Source of the DNA: JADLGL01 sp963667605
Lineage (GTDB): Bacteria; Pseudomonadota; Alphaproteobacteria; Rhizobiales; Kaistiaceae
Direction of reading: 5' to 3'
DNA length: 64,000 nucleotides
Assembly: GCA_963667605.2 (NCBI GenBank)
Contig: CAXXUZ010000001.1
Coordinates: 124,001-188,000 of the forward strand
Positions within the stretch are counted from its first letter, which is position 1; every line of letters begins with the position of its first letter. The position numbers were made by a program, and so were the translations under genes. The notes beneath the pieces were generated by a model, which saw only the letters and a list, made by a program, of their open reading frames with translations, was not told the origin of the DNA and did not search any database. This document shows, in pieces, positions 61,715-64,000 of this stretch.

Positions 61715-61980
61715 TAGCGGTGGGGCATCTCGCCGATCAGCTGCAGGGCTTCGGTTCGATCCGCCAAGCTTGGCCACGAGAGGAACGTCCGCTGAGCGAA
61801 AATGAGCGCCTTGAGCTGCAGCGGCTCCTCGCCGATCTTGGCCATTATGATGGCGCGATCGACGCTATTGTCGGCAATGGCACCCGCTCGGCGATCCGCG
61901 ACTATCAACGCTCGGCGGGGCTGGTCGCCGATGACTACGCGTCCGACCGCCTATTGCGGCATCTACGCGGCAATCTGTAA
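61715..61980 (+). pseudogene. C-terminal fragment of lytic murein transglycosylase
   Basis: The frame CTA GCG GTG GGG CAT reads LAVGHLADQLQG, followed by WPREERPLSENERLELQRLL, then a PG_binding_1 domain (LGHYDGAIDAIVGNGTRSAIRDYQ) and the terminal LLRHLRGNL. This is the end of an MltB-type transglycosylase, next to a DUF459 gene as in rhizobia. The catalytic domain is missing on the other side of IS copy C. Confidence 0.85.
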
Positions 61981-62039
61981 GCTTCCCCGACATCGAGGGT
62001 CTCCGATTGTCGCGGCTCGAACGAAACTGAGTTCGACCT

Positions 62040-63113
62040 TTGCTACACCGAGCTCGCAGGGCGATTGCGATTCGATCAATGGCGGCGATCGCCGCATCGG
62101 GTTTAATTGTGCTCGCCGGGCCGGCCAACACTCAGGGCCCGCCTGAACGCCTGTTCGACCGCGATGAACTGGCGCAAGCACCGCCTGCCAATCAGCCGCA
62201 AATCATTGCTCTGCCTGAGCTGGGTGCGGAGAAGCAGGAAGATGCCGTGCGCCTGCTGGTGGTCGGCGATTTCATGGCGCGTGGTCTCGCTGACGCCTTG
62301 GCGGACACCTTTGCCGGTGAACCCGGCATCGTCGTGATTGACCGAAGCAATGGCTCGTCGGGATTGGTGCGGGACGATTTCTACGATTGGAGCCGCGTGC
62401 TGCCGGACTTGCTTGAAGAAGTGAAGTCGACATTTGTAGTGATCATGATTGGCACCAATGATCGCCGGGGATTGCGTACGGTCGACGGCCGGTTCGACCT
62501 CCGGTCTGGACAGTGGGACTTGATTTATTTCGAGCGGGTGAGTCGGCTGGCCGAGATACTGGCTTTCAATGACGGATTTGCTTTTTGGGTCGGCCAGCCG
62601 CCGATGCGATCGCGGGCGATGTCGGCCGATATGGCGTATTTCAACTCCGTCTATGAGGATGCCGCCGGGCGCGTCGGAATCCGCTTCATCGACATTTGGG
62701 ATGCCTTTGCCGATCAGGACGGCCGCTTCGCCGCGACCGGCCCAGACGTCGATGGTCAGAATCGGGTGTTGCGCGCCGATGACGGATTCAGTTTCACCGC
62801 CGCGGGTCGAGCGAAGGCGGCGTTTTTCATTGCAAGCGAAATCCAACTCGTTGGCGATAGCCTTCCGCGTCGATTGGCGGATGTGCCCGATGGCGGCGGG
62901 ATCGAAATTCAGGACGATGGCAGATTGCGAGACGTCGGACAGGTGATGGTGCTTGGTGATCCGCCCGCCAACGCGGCAATGGTCTTGATTACCGAACCGC
63001 CGGGTTACGAAACCAATTCCCTGGTGTACCGGCTCTTGGTCCGGGGCGAGGCTTTTCCATTAGTGGCCGGCAGGGTGGATGACTTCACCTGGCCGCGACC
63101 CGGCCAAGACTGA
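62040..63113 (+). CDS. DUF459 (SGNH-hydrolase-like) protein
   Basis: Exported protein of 357 residues from TTG 62040 (ATG 62079 is an alternative). A signal peptide ends near ANTQG. The core shows LLVVGDFMARGLADAL (SGNH block I with Asp-Phe in place of the Gly-Asp-Ser), VVIMIGTNDRRG (block III, GTND) and FSFTAAGRAKAAFFIA. The usual nucleophile serine is not at the expected site, so activity is doubtful. It is convergent with gltD. DUF459 next to mltB and glt genes is typical of Hyphomicrobiales. Confidence 0.85.
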   Translation: MLHRARRAIAIRSMAAIAASGLIVLAGPANTQGPPERLFDRDELAQAPPANQPQIIALPELGAEKQEDAVRLLVVGDFMARGLADALADTFAGEPGIVVIDRSNGSSGLVRDDFYDWSRVLPDLLEEVKSTFVVIMIGTNDRRGLRTVDGRFDLRSGQWDLIYFERVSRLAEILAFNDGFAFWVGQPPMRSRAMSADMAYFNSVYEDAAGRVGIRFIDIWDAFADQDGRFAATGPDVDGQNRVLRADDGFSFTAAGRAKAAFFIASEIQLVGDSLPRRLADVPDGGGIEIQDDGRLRDVGQVMVLGDPPANAAMVLITEPPGYETNSLVYRLLVRGEAFPLVAGRVDDFTWPRPGQD

Positions 63114-63122
63114 GGGCCGCAG

Positions 63123-64000
63123 TTAGCGTGGGAGCGTCGTTTCGCCCATAAGGAACTCATCGACCGAACGAGCGGCCTGACGGCCTTCGCGGATTGCCCA
63201 CACCACTAGTGATTGGCCGCGGCGCATGTCGCCGCAGGCGAACACTTTGTCGAGCGATGAGCGGTAGTCGTCGGTATCGGCTTTGACGTTGCCGCGCTGA
63301 TCGAATTCGAGCGCGAGATCCTCAAGCATGCCCTCATGCACCGGCGACACGAAGCCCATCGCCAAGAGCACCAACTCGGCCTTCAGGTCGAATTCGGTAC
63401 CAGGGATTGGCTTGAACTCTTTGACCTGCGAGCAAAGCAGTTTCTCGACCCGGCCATCGGAGCCTTCGAAGGATCGTGTGCCCACCGAGAACTCGCGTTC
63501 GGCGCCCTCCTGCTGGCTGGACGACGTTCGAAGCCGCATCGGCCAGTCCGGCCAGGTCAGCCCCTTGTTCGGATGCAGCGGCGGCTCCGGCATGATTTCG
63601 AGCTGGGTAACCGAGTTTGCGCCCTGTCGGAACGACGTGCCGATGCAGTCGGAACCGGTGTCGCCGCCGCCGATGACGACGACGTGCTTTTCCGAAGCGA
63701 GGATCGGATTGTTGCTGCCGACCGGTTCGCCGCTGACCCGGCGGTTCTGCTGCGGCAGGAAATCCATAGCGAAATGAATGCCGTCGAGATCGCGGCCGGG
63801 GATCGGCAGGTCGCGCCCCTTCTCGGCGCCGCCGGAGAGGACGACAGCGTCGAATTTCTGCAACAGCTCGGACGCCTTCCTGGTCACGCCGATATGCTCG
63901 TTGCAGTGAAAGACGACCCCCTCGCTCTGCATCTGTTCGACCCGGCGCTCGATGTTGATCTTCTCCAATTTGAAATCGGGGATGCCGTAACGCATTAGGC
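63123..64000 (-). CDS. gltD: Glutamate synthase small subunit, partial at window edge
   Basis: FAD/NADPH-binding beta subunit that passes electrons to the glutamate synthase large subunit. The visible C-terminal 290 residues start LMRYGIPDFKLEK, and the frame is open to base 64000. The second nucleotide-binding motif is HVVVIGGGDTGSDCIGTSFRQGA; the end is FACGDMRRGQSLVVWAIREGRQAA, the family's terminal FAD motif. The N-terminal iron-sulfur cysteines and FAD motif lie beyond the window. Confidence 0.95.
   Translation of the reverse strand, partial: LMRYGIPDFKLEKINIERRVEQMQSEGVVFHCNEHIGVTRKASELLQKFDAVVLSGGAEKGRDLPIPGRDLDGIHFAMDFLPQQNRRVSGEPVGSNNPILASEKHVVVIGGGDTGSDCIGTSFRQGANSVTQLEIMPEPPLHPNKGLTWPDWPMRLRTSSSQQEGAEREFSVGTRSFEGSDGRVEKLLCSQVKEFKPIPGTEFDLKAELVLLAMGFVSPVHEGMLEDLALEFDQRGNVKADTDDYRSSLDKVFACGDMRRGQSLVVWAIREGRQAARSVDEFLMGETTLPR

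Overview
This 64 kb window is a GC-rich alphaproteobacterial chromosome segment. It most resembles the order Hyphomicrobiales (Rhizobiales). The evidence is gene order and family membership: parC, bpt, RDD, hemB, a DUF6163 protein, LdtR/LdtP, glyA-nrdR-ribD-ribE-ribH-nusB-thiL, DUF177-plsX-fabH-ihfA-merR, rplM-rpsI-argC beside ctaA, hom-recJ, and mltB-DUF459-gltD. I cannot name the genus.

Layout. 1-21.7 kb is conserved housekeeping: topoisomerase IV, N-end-rule transferase, haem precursor synthesis, cell-wall L,D-transpeptidation with its MarR regulator, one-carbon metabolism, riboflavin and thiamine cofactors, a proton-pumping pyrophosphatase, BamE, a cytochrome bc1 assembly chaperone, fatty-acid initiation and IHF, ending in a tRNA-Pro. 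21.7-30.0 kb is an exopolysaccharide locus: O-antigen-ligase-like polymerase, priming sugar transferase, glycosyltransferase and export lipoprotein on the minus strand, then a Wzz/pseudo-kinase and a deacetylase on the plus strand. 30-39 kb returns to core genes (ctaA, argC, rpsI-rplM, aminotransferase, hom, recJ). 39-40.9 kb is an IS3-family element that cuts an MFS gene on one side and a phage tape-measure gene on the other. 40.9-50.4 kb is a decayed siphophage-type prophage. The minus strand carries tail, head-tail and portal genes; the plus strand carries an early cassette ending in a truncated integrase. Terminase and major capsid genes are missing. 50.4-55.3 kb holds a retropepsin/DUF5678-like pair, a 112-115 bp tandem duplication, DUF192, a double cold-shock protein, a broken gloA, a tRNA-Glu, a HicB-HicA pair with a broken toxin and a DUF5681 protein. 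55.3-61.7 kb contains three copies of one IS630-family element around a disrupted surface protein (signal peptide, pentapeptide repeats, four 94-residue repeats, autotransporter barrel), rpmJ and a tRNA-Val 3' half. 61.7-64 kb has the stump of a murein transglycosylase, a DUF459 protein and the start of gltD.

The most striking pattern is reading-frame decay. I find about nine broken genes (single-indel frameshifts or nonsense codons) and all are in dispensable genes: an MFS transporter, two polysaccharide genes, three phage tail genes, gloA, hicA and the autotransporter. None is in the roughly 35 kb of core genes. This points to real pseudogenisation alongside IS expansion more than to random sequencing error, although raw reads would be needed to settle it. 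One further phage frameshift, in the tail assembly chaperone, looks programmed rather than degenerate. The IS630 copies give a clean internal test: removing copy B with one TA restores an exact in-frame surface-protein gene, and every intact copy takes its transposase stop codon from its CTAG target.
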